A DNA stretch of 64,000 bases. Origin: Clostridium sp. GTDB taxonomy: Bacteria > Bacillota > Clostridia > Clostridiales > Clostridiaceae. The position numbers and the translations under genes are program-made. Location of the stretch: contig JARLHR010000042.1 of assembly GCA_031292145.1 (NCBI GenBank), positions 1-64,000 of the forward strand, read 5' to 3'. The notes beneath the pieces are model-generated. The model was not told the origin of the DNA. It was given only the letters and a program-made list of their open reading frames with translations, and searched no databases. Each line of letters begins with the position of its first letter. Positions within the stretch are counted from its first letter, which is position 1. This document shows, one piece after another, positions 62,466-64,000 of this stretch.

Positions 62466-63239
62466 ATGAAAACTGTAATATTAGCGGGTGGATATGGAAC
62501 AAGAATTTCAGAGGAAAGTCATTTAAGACCAAAGCCAATGATTGAGATTGGAAATATGCCCATTCTGTGGCATATTATGAAGATATATTCGTATCATGGA
62601 TACAATGATTTTATAATTTGTTGTGGATATAAAGCCCATATGATTAAAGAATATTTCTCAAATTATTACTTATATGCAAATGATGCTACATTTGACTTTA
62701 GTAAAAAAAACAAGATGACTGTACACAGTAATTATTCAGAGCCTTGGAAAGTTACATTAGTTGATACAGGTCTTAATACCATGACAGGAGGACGTATTAA
62801 AAGAATACAAAAATACATCGATAATGACTCGTTTATGCTTACATATGGAGATGGAGTTAGTGATGTTAATATTGCTGAACTTATCAAGTTTCATAAATCT
62901 CATGGAAAGATAGCTACTATGACAGCAATAAATGTTGAGCAAAGATTTGGTGTTCTTGATATTGACAAGAATAATTCAATTAATTCTTTTAGTGAAAAAA
63001 ATGATAACTGTGGCAGCATGATTAATGGAGGATTTATGGTACTTAATTCTGAGATTTTTGATTATCTTGAAGGAGATAGTACGGTATTTGAAAAAGCTCC
63101 ACTAGAAACAGTTGCTAAGATTGGGGAGCTCATGGCATATAAGCATAAAGGATTTTGGAAGTGCATGGATACTCAAAGAGATAAGCAGCAACTTGAAGCA
63201 TTATGGCAAAGCGGGGAGGCGCCATGGAAAAAATGGTGA
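62466..63239 (+). CDS. rfbF: Glucose-1-phosphate cytidylyltransferase
   Basis: The 257-residue protein makes CDP-glucose from CTP and glucose-1-phosphate. It has ILAGGYGTRISEESHLRPKPMIEIG at the start (nucleotide loop and catalytic Arg/Lys), FMLTYGDGVSDV with the metal Asp, EQRFGVL, INGGFMVLN and WKCMDTQRDKQQL at the end. Length and sequence fit RfbF/DdhA. AAGGAG precedes ATG. The last 16 bases overlap the start of rfbG. It begins a CDP-deoxyhexose branch distinct from the leg-type genes. Confidence 0.93.
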   Translation: MKTVILAGGYGTRISEESHLRPKPMIEIGNMPILWHIMKIYSYHGYNDFIICCGYKAHMIKEYFSNYYLYANDATFDFSKKNKMTVHSNYSEPWKVTLVDTGLNTMTGGRIKRIQKYIDNDSFMLTYGDGVSDVNIAELIKFHKSHGKIATMTAINVEQRFGVLDIDKNNSINSFSEKNDNCGSMINGGFMVLNSEIFDYLEGDSTVFEKAPLETVAKIGELMAYKHKGFWKCMDTQRDKQQLEALWQSGEAPWKKW

Positions 63240-64000
63240 TAAACTTGCAATTCTATAAAGGAAAAAAAGTTTTAGTTACGGGCCATACTGGATTTAAAGG
63301 ATCTTGGCTCTGCAAGATACTTATCAAAGCGGGAGCTGAAGTTGTAGGATATTCTTTAAATCCTCCTGCAAAGCTAAATTTGTTTAGGATTTCTGGAATT
63401 GAAAAAGAAATGAACACTGTAATTGGTGATATCAGAGATTTAAAAAGATTAATGGATACAATTAATAAGCATAAACCAGAAATAGTCTTTCATCTTGCAG
63501 CTCAGCCTATTGTTCGTCATAGCTATAAAGAGCCTGTTTACACATATGAAACTAATGTTATGGGGACTGTAAATATACTTGAGTGTGTTAGAAAAAATTC
63601 GTGTGTGAAATCATTTTTAAATATTACAACAGATAAAGTTTATAAAAATAATGAGTGGGAATGGGGATATCGTGAAAATGAACAATTAGATGGATTTGAT
63701 CCATATTCAAATAGTAAATCCTGTTCAGAACTTGTTACTCATAGCTATAAGAACTCTTTCTTTAGAGAAGTACAAGTTGCTATTTCTACAGCTAGAGCTG
63801 GTAATGTAATAGGAGGAGGGGATTTTGCTCAGGATAGAATTATTCCAGACTGTATTAGGGCGGCAGAAAAAAAAGAAGCTATTATAGTAAGGAATCCTTA
63901 TTCTATCAGACCTTATCAACATGTTCTTGAACCTTTGAGTGCATATCTTATGATTGCTCAAAAACAATTTGAGGATATAAATTATGCAGGTTATTATAAT
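63224..64000 (+). CDS. rfbG: CDP-glucose 4,6-dehydratase (partial, runs off the window)
   Basis: The first 259 codons are visible; the frame is open at the window end. The protein is an extended SDR with VTGHTGFKGSWL as NAD-binding loop near residue 18, IVFHLAAQPIVRHSY, NITTDKVYKN and active-site YSNSKSCSELV. It converts CDP-glucose to CDP-4-keto-6-deoxyglucose, the next step after RfbF. GGGGAGG at 63212-63218 gives a start at ATG 63224 inside rfbF. Confidence 0.9.
   Translation, partial: MEKMVINLQFYKGKKVLVTGHTGFKGSWLCKILIKAGAEVVGYSLNPPAKLNLFRISGIEKEMNTVIGDIRDLKRLMDTINKHKPEIVFHLAAQPIVRHSYKEPVYTYETNVMGTVNILECVRKNSCVKSFLNITTDKVYKNNEWEWGYRENEQLDGFDPYSNSKSCSELVTHSYKNSFFREVQVAISTARAGNVIGGGDFAQDRIIPDCIRAAEKKEAIIVRNPYSIRPYQHVLEPLSAYLMIAQKQFEDINYAGYYN

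Noticed and set aside
1-64000. CRISPR arrays, rRNA, tRNA and complete insertion sequences
   Set aside because: I looked for regularly spaced repeats, conserved rRNA blocks, tRNA cloverleaves and transposase motifs and found none.

Overview
The window is AT-rich DNA with strong AGGAGG-type ribosome binding sites and frequent TTG/GTG starts. It carries an alpha/beta-type small acid-soluble spore protein, 4Fe-4S/flavodoxin proteins, hydrogenase maturation genes and a flagellar-type glycosylation island. All of this points to the chromosome of an anaerobic, spore-forming, motile Clostridium (cluster I; the C. beijerinckii/C. butyricum side is my guess, the species is not provable here). I see no rRNA, tRNA, CRISPR array or intact insertion sequence.

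Layout. 0.4-3.6 kb: a large PD-(D/E)XK nuclease + P-loop STAND-like NTPase + helical-repeat protein that looks like an antiviral sensor/effector. 3.9-31 kb: an accessory region of small regulated modules. It holds a DUF975 membrane protein, a TIM-barrel isomerase, two copies of a MerR + flavodoxin/ferredoxin (EFR1) module, LysR + permease, an MmyB-type regulator + iron-sulfur flavoprotein, an acyltransferase, secreted cell-wall proteins, a deacetylase, a methyltransferase, PadR + iron-sulfur flavoprotein, and an ABC (FtsX-type) transporter. This stretch is visibly decaying: at least seven truncated or frameshifted genes lie between 5.8 and 28.4 kb. 31.8-35 kb: a BAAT-type hydrolase and a MarR regulator sharing one palindromic operator, and a tocopherol-cyclase-like protein.

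35.4-52.6 kb is more core-like: hypB, a 899-residue Fe-S/FAD oxidoreductase, hypA, HD hydrolases, a spore SASP gene, a TIR/deoxyribosyltransferase-like protein, a MarR-controlled ABC exporter pair, a histidinol-phosphatase, an HD-GYP protein, leuA and a TVP38-family membrane protein.

53.0-64.0 kb: the start of a surface/flagellar glycosylation island. It contains a DUF2920 protein, a Maf-type (DUF115) glycosyltransferase, five small beta-sandwich (carboxypeptidase-regulatory-like) proteins plus one 54-residue protein interleaved with it, legionaminic-acid-type genes (legB-like, neuD-like, legC-like, ptmE-like), then rfbF and the beginning of rfbG, which runs off the window.

Regulation is unusually legible. 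Nearly every small module has a local regulator and a palindrome I can place on a promoter: MerR-type 20-bp-spacer promoters before each EFR1 gene, PadR-type ATCCAA-TGTTGGAT boxes, MarR-type TAGACAAT palindromes, and a CGAAATAT palindrome right after a consensus promoter. The strongest candidates for something undescribed are the nuclease-STAND protein at the left edge and the family of small beta-sandwich/Thr-rich proteins inside the glycosylation island.
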